A stretch of 64,000 nt of DNA, taken from NCBI GenBank assembly GCA_963573315.1, contig OY752143.1:3100001-3164000 (forward strand), in the 5' to 3' direction. The notes beneath the pieces were generated by a model. That model made no database searches. It was not told where the DNA came from and saw only the letters and a program-made list of their open reading frames with translations. Below are positions 23,060 to 32,700 of this stretch, piece by piece. How positions within the stretch are numbered: position 1 is the stretch's first letter; each line of letters begins with the position of its first letter. The position numbers and the translations under genes were made by a program. This DNA is from Entomortierella parvispora. Its lineage: Eukaryota; Mortierellomycota; Mortierellomycetes; Mortierellales; Mortierellaceae.

Positions 23060-24403
23060 TTATTGGATCTTAACATCGCCCTCGTTCAGTTTCAAAAAGT
23101 GTGTGCAAGATTTCAACAGCTTGGCCTTGTTGCCAAGACCTCGACCAATAAAGATAACCCTGCCGGCTTGGTCTAGTTCTCCTTGCCCCTGTTGTGCAGT
23201 CGCCTCTTTGACATCGTAAAGCTCTTGAACACCCTGGATCACGATCTGTGTACCTTCTGGCCGCTCTGATGGTCGAAGGATTCCCTTGACACGCAGGATA
23301 TCCAGCTTTTCGGAAGATGGCAAAGAGGATGCAACGGAAGGAGTTTCAAGCTCATCCAGATTCAACTCTTGCTCAGGGATGAGGTGCTCCCACAACAGCA
23401 TCTGCAGCCAGTGTTCGAACAGATGCTGATCCACTGTAGGACAATAGAATGTCAAGGTCCTGGTCTCGATAGATTCATCCAGATGACTCGATGATGGCTT
23501 TCCCGCGTTCGCATGCTCGTGTCCACATCCTGCTCCATGGACATGATCTGGATCGTGGTGTACATGATTGTCGCTGCGTCTCTTGCGCTCCAACTCTCCA
23601 TGCTCAAGCTCCTTGGCGCGAACGGCATCGAAAGCTGCAATGTCGAGTACAAAATTCAGATCGACTTTCGAGTGCTGGGTCCTGACAATCTCTGCAACGC
23701 CATTCATAGCTCTACAATCAGCCTCCAATGCGTCGACCTCCTCCTCGCTGATCAGGTCAATCTTGTTCAGTATCAATCGATCGGCCATGGCAATCTGCTT
23801 GGCTGTCTCATTCAGACTTCCATCTTTCTTATTGACGGCCAATTCCTTGCGGACGTTTCTCGAATCGACCAAGGTCACGATCCCGTCCAGATAGATATCA
23901 CTGCCTAGATCATCATCCATCCAAAAGATGGATGCGATCGGACCTGGATCGGCCAAGCCAGTCGTCTCCAACAGGATATAATCAAACTTTCCCTTCTTTT
24001 TCATCAGGTTCTCGATGGCCAGGACGCCATTGTCCTTGACAGTGCAACAGAGACAGCCGTTCTTTAGCTCGAGCCACTCCTCAACGACCTCGCCTCCCAT
24101 GCCGACGTTCATGGCCTGATCAATCCCACCCGTGTCACCAAACTCGTTCAGGATGACAGCGACCTTGAAGTTGTGCTTCTCTGTGAGAATATAGTCGAGC
24201 AGAGTTGACTTGCCAGATCCAAGGAATCCAGTGATGATAGTGATAGGAATCTTCTTGGTGGGGATGGCTGCGGAGACAGTGGAAGCTGTGGCCTCGCTCT
24301 CTTCTGGAACAAGGTCTGGGATATCGTCGTCCATATCATTGCCTAGCTCTTGGGTATCCTGGCTCACGGCCAAGGGAGGGCATTCGTCGTCCGAGTTGCT
24401 CAT
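23060..24403 (-). CDS. ZNG1: ZNG1/CBWD-type zinc-regulated GTPase metallochaperone
   Basis: This is a G3E (CobW) family GTPase. Eukaryotic ZNG1 hands zinc to methionine aminopeptidase 1 in the cytosol. The single exon encodes 447 aa; the start at MSNSDDECPPLA was preferred over an in-frame upstream extension with no family counterpart. Motifs are P-loop GFLGSGKS (59-66), AVILNEFGDTGGID, the metal-binding NGCLCC (Cys117, 119, 120), VKDNGVLAIENLMKKKGKFD, YILLETTGLADPGPIAS and LNKID. A His-rich loop (NHVHHDPDHVHGAGCGHEH) sits before the CobW C-terminal domain. The N-terminal METAP1-docking element, CPELVP in vertebrates, appears here as IPDLVP, with a separate ECPPL upstream. The gene is divergent from the NELF-C/D gene across 300 bp. 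Confidence 0.92.
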   Translation of the reverse strand: MSNSDDECPPLAVSQDTQELGNDMDDDIPDLVPEESEATASTVSAAIPTKKIPITIITGFLGSGKSTLLDYILTEKHNFKVAVILNEFGDTGGIDQAMNVGMGGEVVEEWLELKNGCLCCTVKDNGVLAIENLMKKKGKFDYILLETTGLADPGPIASIFWMDDDLGSDIYLDGIVTLVDSRNVRKELAVNKKDGSLNETAKQIAMADRLILNKIDLISEEEVDALEADCRAMNGVAEIVRTQHSKVDLNFVLDIAAFDAVRAKELEHGELERKRRSDNHVHHDPDHVHGAGCGHEHANAGKPSSSHLDESIETRTLTFYCPTVDQHLFEHWLQMLLWEHLIPEQELNLDELETPSVASSLPSSEKLDILRVKGILRPSERPEGTQIVIQGVQELYDVKEATAQQGQGELDQAGRVIFIGRGLGNKAKLLKSCTHFLKLNEGDVKIQ

Positions 24404-24703
24404 GGTTGTTGTGAATGCAGAATGGAAGGGAGAGGAAGCATTGCACGCATGTTTCAACGTATGCAAGCGGATTGCATACAGTATGATGTCATGACACGTG
24501 ACTAGTAGTGGTCACGTGCGGTCTTCGTCCATGCTGCATTCAACATTGTCGCCTTGATCACTTTTACATGGTAGCCGTTGCCACCAACCAAATAATCAAC
24601 CCACTGTTCGCATCACCGCCATTGGATTCGGCAAGGACTCTGCCATTTCATCAACCTCATAGACAGGGCAGGAACAACCATAAATCATTTTTCCCCATTC
24701 ACC
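24404..24703. promoter_or_regulatory. Bidirectional ZNG1 / NELF-C/D promoter with two CACGTG boxes
   Basis: The 300-bp gap separates the two divergent ATGs. CACGTG occurs at 24495-24500 (context CACGTGACT) and again at 24513-24518 (context GTCACGTGC), 18 bp apart and roughly inverted. This arrangement suggests a bHLH (Cbf1/USF-like) factor acting on both genes; the factor is inferred. Confidence 0.5.
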
Positions 24704-27511
24704 ATGGCAACTGTAAGACATGTTCTCTCTCGCAGGAGAATTTATTTCACAAAGAACCGCGACACCGTCGTCCTACAATCTTGACCATGTATTCTAACGC
24801 GCTTTCGTTCACGGACCTTGGGTGTTGCCTGTTAACCTTCTTGTTTCTGTTCTTTTTTTTTTTTTTTTTAGAGCACAGAGAGCAATGTGGATCAGATGAT
24901 GCGCTCGTTTCAGGAACCGGATTCGATTCTGGAGCCCAACATCCTGGACACCATTAGTGCTTTCATCAAAGAAGGCGGTAAACCGTTGATGCTCGTCAAT
25001 GCACTCTCAAGCAGTTATGTAGGCATGCCAGAGATGTGCAACCTCATGTCTGGATGGGCGCGCGACTTTGATATCGACCCTGTTGATGTCATGCAGGAAG
25101 TCCTCAAGGAACAGCTCATGGACCGTTTTGATCCCGAGAGCGTCGACAGCAAATTCATGGCTGGATCGGTAAGCAGCTCCTCCTACCAATGCCTCTATAC
25201 CTCAGGAATACTCTCGGCAGAAAGTTCTAACGATCGCTCTACGGTATTGACATTTACAATAGGGAACACCGGACTGGCTCTTGGTCATGATTCAGCATCC
25301 TTTCTGGAGATCTGTCATTTACGAACTTTCAGAAAAGCATCAAAAATGCGCCCTTCTTAACTTTGCGATTCAGGTGGGTGATCGTGATCAACTATTAGAT
25401 ACTGAATACCGAACTCCCACCTTCGATTGCCTTGCTGACAGCGTCGCAAATTTGTTACTCTCTATGTCACTGTTTATAGCGTATCTCGGATGCAGGATAC
25501 CAGGGGGAAATTGCGAGCGTAGCAACAGCATCAACATTTGTAAACGTGTTCTCAGGAGTACTAGTCGACTCGTTGGATAAACTGCGGGAAGAGGATGACG
25601 TCGGACTTTTAGACAGGCTTCCAGATTTGCTTGTAAGTTCCCAGTCCATTCAAAATGGCGTCGCTTGACTTTGGGATGTATCAGCTCTGACGTTGTCCTT
25701 CTTGTTCTGATGCTATCGATTTTATAGAAAGTATGCTGTCAGAGTGAGCACACCTATCTCTATACACAGGTCTTGCTGTTCCGTCTTATGAAGACAGACA
25801 GAGGATTGCCATTGAAGCGGATATCCAAAGAACTGGAATCTGGTGTACTTGAAAAACACAACAAGTAATGAAGAAAACGAGAGGCACCCATCTGGCTGGC
25901 TATCACCTGGAGAAAACTCATCTCACTCATTCATCTTTGGATTTCCGTTAGACCACCCCTCATTTCTATTTTACGGATGCTGCTTGCAGGAGCTTCATCA
26001 AATGTGGCCAGCGCAATCTCTGCCATCCTACAATCACGAGTACCATCTCCAGGAGACGTCATGCAGGTGAGGATACCATACTCCTAGGGTTAATTATGTT
26101 TGGATGGCTCGATCTCCTTTGTTAACAGATGCTTTCACTTCACATCAATCCCCAGCTACATAGAGCCTATACAAGTCCAGATCCACCTTCCACATACTTT
26201 TTACGGGATCCAGACTTTTTCGGTATGACTCCTTCCCTGAGGATGAAGATATGACGATCTATAAACCTAATTTAACATCACTTCCGCTCTCTACAATCTA
26301 GAAATAATGTTGTCATCGATCTTTGTTCCAAGTTTTAAGGGTGGAGTGGTCAGACAGGAACACAAGGACAAGTATCTATGGCTTGTGGCGTATGCGGCCA
26401 GTGTACACGAGGAAGACGACAAAGTGACCGATACATCAGAAGTAGAACCGACATACCAAGCCCTGCGTGCTCTTGAGGACACGCTCTCGAAACGAGCTGC
26501 GGGAACAGACGTGACACCTATCCTGGGCAATCTTTTACGCGCTATTGAGTATGCTCAACTTGTTTGATTATCCAGGATTACTGTCTGTTTGCAGAAAGAT
26601 ATGACCTGTATGATTCTTATGGTTCTGTTTGGTATTGTTTTGTCATCTAGGACCCCGGTCGCGTCAATGGCACTTCTTTACTGGATTCAGTTTGTCATCA
26701 CGGAAACGAGTTATATCGAAACGTATTTTAGAACACACGAGGTCCCTGTGCCTCTACTCTTGATTGAAGAGGTAAAGACAGGAAAACAAGAGACATCAAC
26801 TATGTGAATTGATGGTCTGTTTTACTAATGTATAAGGGATGTTCAACTCTTTTGGTATTATATTAGATGGCTTATAAACACCCTCTGCAGCAAACGGCCA
26901 TCTTTGCGACAATGGTTGATTTTTTCGAAGCACCGTTGGAACTGAACCCTGAAATCATGGTAGGGAATGACTGGATGCAATTACTTTTATATGAAATCAG
27001 TAAACTGACAGATGCGCTTCATACTGGGACTTTAGATGACCTACCGCAAATCGATCTTGGACAGGATGATCTATTTGATGCAACTGAATTATGTCATGCC
27101 CGTTCTAGACTATATCTGCAGTCGGGCACGCAAAATCGATCAATCCCTCTCGATGCACTTTGTTAAGAAGGTGCTGGAAATGACCAAGGGACCCTACTCT
27201 CGAAAGTTCATCGAGGGAATGGGCGACATGATTAGTGAGATTGTCGAGGTGGTCAAGAAAACTGATGCGGAGCCTGTGGTGCGCGGATGGATCGGTAAGG
27301 TCAAAGCTCGGAGATCTGCCTAATTGATATTTTTTCTGCAGACTTTTATTCTAACATGTACTTTACGCTCGGAATAGATGATGTTGTGACCCAGCCTGTG
27401 GACATCGAGATGCACGACGCAACCGATGCTTCGGGGTCACTTTTGTCCGCGGATGTCGGAATGAGCACGATTTACGATGTCAAACGGCGCCTCGAAGAGC
27501 CTCGCAGATAG
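24704..27511 (+). CDS. Negative elongation factor C/D (NELF-C/D, TH1) homologue
   Basis: In animals NELF-C/D is a core subunit of the complex that holds promoter-proximal RNA polymerase II. Twelve exons (24704-24712, 24872-25168, 25263-25373, 25480-25632, 25728-25842, 25990-26066, 26129-26222, 26302-26548, 26651-26771, 26867-26959, 27036-27294, 27378-27511) join to 1710 nt (569 aa), close to human NELF-C/D. Matches, from memory of the human protein, run end to end: EPNILDTISAFIKEGG, HPFWRSVIYELSEKH, ISDAGYQGEIASV, EHTYLYTQVLLFRLM, HKDKYLWLVAYAASV, RKSILDRMIYLM, YVMPVLDYICSRARKID and VLEMTKGPYS. The exon-5 donor at 25843 is required by phase; a stronger-looking donor at 25865 breaks the frame. 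Exon 1 codes only three residues. Yeast lacks this protein. No other NELF subunit is in the window. Confidence 0.9.
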
Positions 27512-28170
27512 AGGATTCATGGAGAATAAAGGAAACAAAAAACTTACTGGACTGTGCAAGAGATTGAGTACTGACGACTATTGGATGCAGGCGGAGCAAA
27601 ACAAACGGAGTGTCCGTGAATACACAGTGGTACAGTGGGTGGTAACAGAACAAACTGAAACGAAGAGGAACACGAGAAATAATCATACTGGTGTCGGCTT
27701 GAGTCATTTGTCCGCCTCAGGTCTTTGGAGAGAACCCGGCCGGGCAGATTCTCTAGGCAATCGCGCGCAAACCTCCGGTACATCACTCTCTTTTCAATTG
27801 CTCCTTTCATTCCCCATCAATTGATAACTCTCCACAGCCCTTATAGCGATATCAAGTTTGTTTGAGAGTGAAAGTCAACAAGAATAACCTGGGTTTTGTT
27901 CGATCAAAGCAGAGGTTTATGTACAGGACAGCTATGAGCAAAGCAAAAATCAGAAGCAGACAAAAGAAAAGCAGCTAGGGTACAATGGACAGCAGTGAAG
28001 AAAGAGGAAAAGGAAAAGGAAAACTGGACGCGTATGCAAACGAGCAGGAAAAAAGGAAGAAGAAAAAAAAGAAAAGCAATAAAAAGAGAGTAGCAAACTT
28101 GAAATGAAAAGGGAATCTGAAGGAAAGAGGGAGGAAGAGAGAGAGAAAGAAGATATTAATTTTCTTCTGT

Positions 28171-28214
<44 letters not shown>

Positions 28215-28225
28215 ACCCTCATTGT
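27512..28225. other. 3' flanks of NELF-C/D and the zinc-finger gene
   Basis: The two genes converge here. A purine-rich stretch lies at 27990-28145 and a (TC)n microsatellite at about 28177-28209. No gene is recognised. Confidence 0.5.
28177..28209 (+). repeat. (TC)n microsatellite
   Basis: About sixteen TC units lie just downstream of the zinc-finger gene stop codon, probably in its 3' UTR. Confidence 0.9.
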
Positions 28226-29779
28226 CTATGCATGGCCAAGGTAGTCGGCGTCAGAGTAAGCGACCAAGAAAGGGGTGAAGGCAGACATGGTCTTGCTCTT
28301 GTCTTCTTTGGCCTGCTTGTTGGTATGGCGATGGATTCGCACATGTTGGTTCAGATTGTCCGATCGCGAGAACCGCTTCGTGCAGTCCTCCTTTGGGCAC
28401 GCAAAGGGCTTCTCTTGTGTATGGATGGATCGAACATGGCGCTTCAAGTGCTCGGATCGCTTGAAGATCTTGCCACACTCTTCGTGCTCGCACGTAAAGA
28501 CTTTTCCTCCAGTCGCCGCCAGAGAGTTCATGTCCAATTGACTCGAGACCCGGCGACCGCGCGAGCGCTTGGGTGAGGGAGAAGATGAGCTGATAGAGGA
28601 AGGAGAAACCAAATCGTTGCTCTCACATTTGATGATCTTGTTCAAGGACGAAGCTGAGGAGCTTGAAGAGAGTGAAAGAGAGGAGGCGGAAGAGTGGGAT
28701 GTTCGCAATGGGTGGATCATTTCCATGGAGCCGTAGTCCTCGTCCATGCTGATGCCATTGTACACTGAAGGTACTGAGTGATGATGGCCATGTCTGTGGT
28801 GGTGATGATGGTGCAAGGACATCGAAGGCTGGCTTAGGGTCCGGGACAAGTCGCGGGTCGCAGCGTGGTGATCTTGGGCAAAGGGAGATCTTGGTGACAT
28901 GGACGCCAGTGACGATGCTGATGAAGAAGAGGTACAGGAAATCTCGGACATGTTGGAGATGGAAGAATTGGAATAACTGTGGGTGGGTCGGAAGTGTTGG
29001 AACTGCTGCTGTTGCATCGCGATCTGGGACGCGTACAAAGCTGGCGACGTTGCCGATGTCCCACCCATGGAAGCCTCACAAATCTCCGAGATCTCGGTAT
29101 CGGACAGGGACCGGGCCATAGCCGCGATCATGTATCCAGTTGAGGACGCAATATGGTCGTTGGTCGAGAACTCGCTCTTCACATGTTGGGAAGGGGACTG
29201 TTGCGTGGACAAAGTCGGTGAACTCATCACATACTCAGTGCCGGCATGGTTCTGCTGGATATGGTGGTGTTGAGCAAGGATGTGTTGCTGGATCATCTGC
29301 TGCTGTTGTTGTGGCTGGTGATAGTCGACCTCTGTGGACTCGCACTCAAACATCATGGTGTTGTTTTGGTTGCCCGTGCCAGGGAGATCCATAAATATGG
29401 CTGGTGGCGATGCTGCATGGTCACCCAGAATGGCCAATTGATGGCTTTGATCCATATCCTGAGAGGAGCCCAGAACCTCTGCAAAGGTCGACGCTTGAAA
29501 GTGCTGGATCATTTGGGCAGGCTGCGTTCGAAAAGAAGATGAGGGCGAGGAACTTGGTGAAGAAGAAGAAGAAGAACAGTCAGCGTTGATCATTTGCTGA
29601 GACTGGAGGAGCTGTTGGTGATAGATCTGCTGCTGTTGCTGCATGTGCTGTTGTTGGAGTTGAAGCCGGTGCAACTGATGGGCACGCTGCTTTTGGTTGT
29701 GCTGGATCGCGTAGAGCTGTTGTTGCTGCTGAGCAGCAGTGGCCGAGGATGAAGGTGCTGCAAGAGTCAAGGCAGTCAT
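28226..29779 (-). CDS. Msn2/Msn4-like C2H2 zinc-finger transcription factor
   Basis: The single exon encodes 517 aa. The N-terminal 420 residues are Gln/His/Ser-rich and probably an activation region. Two C2H2 fingers lie near the C-terminus: [19 protein letters not shown] (from about 430) and [19 protein letters not shown] (from about 462). The recognition helices RSEHLKRH and RSDNLNQH are nearly those of yeast Msn2/Msn4, which bind the stress element AGGGG, so a general stress or nutrient regulator is inferred. Unlike Msn2, whose fingers end the protein, 32 residues follow (to SDADYLGHA). A basic stretch ([12 protein letters not shown]) before the fingers may be a nuclear signal. Other fungal fingers of this class have overlapping recognition residues. 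Confidence 0.85.
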   Translation of the reverse strand: MTALTLAAPSSSATAAQQQQQLYAIQHNQKQRAHQLHRLQLQQQHMQQQQQIYHQQLLQSQQMINADCSSSSSSPSSSPSSSFRTQPAQMIQHFQASTFAEVLGSSQDMDQSHQLAILGDHAASPPAIFMDLPGTGNQNNTMMFECESTEVDYHQPQQQQQMIQQHILAQHHHIQQNHAGTEYVMSSPTLSTQQSPSQHVKSEFSTNDHIASSTGYMIAAMARSLSDTEISEICEASMGGTSATSPALYASQIAMQQQQFQHFRPTHSYSNSSISNMSEISCTSSSSASSLASMSPRSPFAQDHHAATRDLSRTLSQPSMSLHHHHHHRHGHHHSVPSVYNGISMDEDYGSMEMIHPLRTSHSSASSLSLSSSSSASSLNKIIKCESNDLVSPSSISSSSPSPKRSRGRRVSSQLDMNSLAATGGKVFTCEHEECGKIFKRSEHLKRHVRSIHTQEKPFACPKEDCTKRFSRSDNLNQHVRIHRHTNKQAKEDKSKTMSAFTPFLVAYSDADYLGHA

Positions 29780-32700
29780 TATAAAGAAGAAGAGATTGCT
29801 AGATCTGATATTCAGATGAGGGGGGTGAGGATAGGGGTATGGGCCAAGTATGAAGGATCTTCAGGGATGGTAGTTGATGACAGTTGAAGAAGGTAGGGGT
29901 TCGTAGTGGGGTGTGTGAGTATCGATGAGATGTGGTATGAGTGGGAAGACGAGGCAAGAAGGGTGGAGGAAGAAAAAAAAAAAAAGAGGGGCGAAAACAG
30001 GGATGTCGACGTTCCTTTTGTACTCGAAAGGATGCAATGGCCGAGGCAGAACTATTTGTGATCCTCCTCACACAGACAGAACGAGGGACGAATGGGGATA
30101 CAATTGGAGGCAGTAGACAAACAGCGCGAAGCTGGGATGTGCTGGTATTGGGCAGCGAACATAAGGAAGCTTTGACCATGCCTCTGCTTGCCTATTCTAA
30201 AACGATTCATTCGGCAATTCAAGGGAGACGGGTATTCAATGGTACGACAACGACAGCGCTTTGTTATTTTTACATTCTAAAGAGGCCACCCACCTCACCT
30301 CATTCATCCATTCAGATCGTATTCAATCCTGCCCTGTTCATTTCAATTGCAATTGCTGCTGGTGCGCAAGTCCCTCTCAAAAACTTATGAACGCTGGGAA
30401 CACAAACAACTCGGCAAAAAACAATTGTTGCTCTTCGGCACACACAACACACAACAAGAAAACACAGACCTCATCACGGCCAGGCCCAAGCATTCCAGCA
30501 CACCCAACCTTTCAGATACTCCCACAGCCTGCTCGCCGTCTGATTTCCAGACTGAGGGGTGTCTTCTGAGTCCTTTGCCTCAATGGAGCTGACAAAAATA
30601 ATCCGCGCGACAGGTCTTGTGTCCCCGTCGCTGACCTCTGGCTGTGGTCCCGCCTTCTGGAAAAGGGTATATTAGGACGAGGACGTACAACCAGTGGCCA
30701 AGACCAAAACAACTGTACCATTCAGACACGATCCTTGTGGGATTAGAGAACTCGAGATTGTCGTTGTGCCAGAGCGAGTGAGGTTGAGCCTGCGGGCTCA
30801 GCAGATTGGGAGGACGCCATGAACTGATGCCAAGGGCAAGCGACGTTGACAAACGCTGTGATCCACGGCTTGTCTTCGCGGACCATTACCGCATCGCCTC
30901 AGGGCTTACTCATCTGCTGCCCCCTTTCCATTTCACCGCAGTCCAAGTCAAGAGAATCGTCGCAGCCCAAAGCATCATAACATTACACTTTTTGGCGGGC
31001 CCAGGGCTGACACGGGCAGTGGTTGTGTCGTTGATCCGTCTCTTGCTGCAAGAGGAACACCCCCTTGAAAGTTGGATAATGAACATACTTTCCCCTTCGC
31101 GTCATCTCCTTTCGTTTCCCTTCTTTTTTTTGTCTGCTGTTTTTTTAGATGCTTTCTAGTTGCAACAAGAGATGTCAGTAGAAGAAGGTTGCCTCTGATT
31201 CACCTCCCCGTCAACAAGGCTCGAGCCTCGCCAACCTTGTATTCAAGTTGGGGGGTGAACCTGGCGCGCTCAAGCCATTCGTTCAATAGTCTGATCTTTT
31301 CAGAAAAAGGAACTCTAACGCGAATATCCTTGAGGACCACTTTATTGTTTTTTTTCCGGGACAGATCTGATGTGGGGCAAGAAAGGTAAATAAAACACGA
31401 CTCGATTCGTCCGTCGAAACGCACACGGGCAGGGCAAGTAAAAGGAGAGGGGGTGAAGACAGATGCATGCGTTCCTCTGGCGTGAGCGTTTTTGTTTGTT
31501 CCATGGAGGAAAGATATTGTCCCCCACAGGCGCGACCCCGTGAAAGTTGGGCTCCTTTCAGCTGTCAACACGAACAAGAGACCCTGTCTCCTTCAGAGGG
31601 CTTATATAACCGCGGAAAAAAGTCGCGCGGTACCTTTACCCACCATTCTTCTGGAGTGACATGTTCGCGGACACCCGTATTGGAAAAAAATAAACGATGA
31701 CTGAGAAGGATCGTTTTTGGAGTGCTGGATCATCATTAATGTTGTTGTAGCCACTCTTTTAATCTTTTCAGTCGTCATACCTTCATTTCAATATCTTGCC
31801 AGTGGTGGGCAATTGAATGTGGCATTGAGATGGGCGACATAGTAAATGGATGATGAATGTTTTTGAGGATGAAACTGAAACGACGAGAAAACAGGACAAA
31901 AGGATCCTCCTAGGCCCTGAAGGCAACTTTGCCCTGCCTTCCCACATGGCGACAGCGAATCAAGGACAAGCCTCGGGTGGACTGTGGGAGAAAAAAAGAA
32001 AAAAAAGGCAGAGTGCAGCACGCAGAACGCGGTCCAGGGTTGAAACAGTCGTGTGATGGGCGCGCAATGATTGGCCTAAGGAGTTTTTGCTTTCTCGAAA
32101 TAGAGACGCGTTCATGCGGGCAAGATTCAGATACCCTGTTTGCATGGGCAATGGTTGGGAAGAAGGTGCCCTCGATGCCACCCGCGATTAGACAATGATT
32201 CAACTCTGACAGGTGATCCACGGCTATAGCCTCGGATGAACTTGCACTTGATGGCCGCGCACGACCGTCTCCATCCCTCCTCTCTCGGATTCGAGCTGAA
32301 ATGAGTTTTCGTCTTTGTCGCCGTGTGCTCGTCCTTTGTCCCGTATCCAGCAACCAGATCATTATCAAAAAACACGTTGGGACACCGGTTTCACGACCGT
32401 CTATTTTATGATTCTCATCCATTCGCCTTTTTCGAATTGATGGCACATTGGTTCTTCCTTTCCGCGCTATTGTGCCGTGTGTGTCTAATCCCTCTCTCGC
32501 CCTCTCGCCCTCTCGCGCGCTCTCTCTCTCTCTCTCACTGTGTTTGCGTGTTCTTGCAACGGTCTCTATTGTTACTCCTACACCGTTTGTTGGTTGGTTA
32601 GCTGCTTCTTTCGCCCGTGCTCGTTTGTTCCTTGGTCCCCTTTCAACCCTTGGATCTTTGGAACGGAACTAAACAATCAACAAGTTGTACTTCGTACTTT

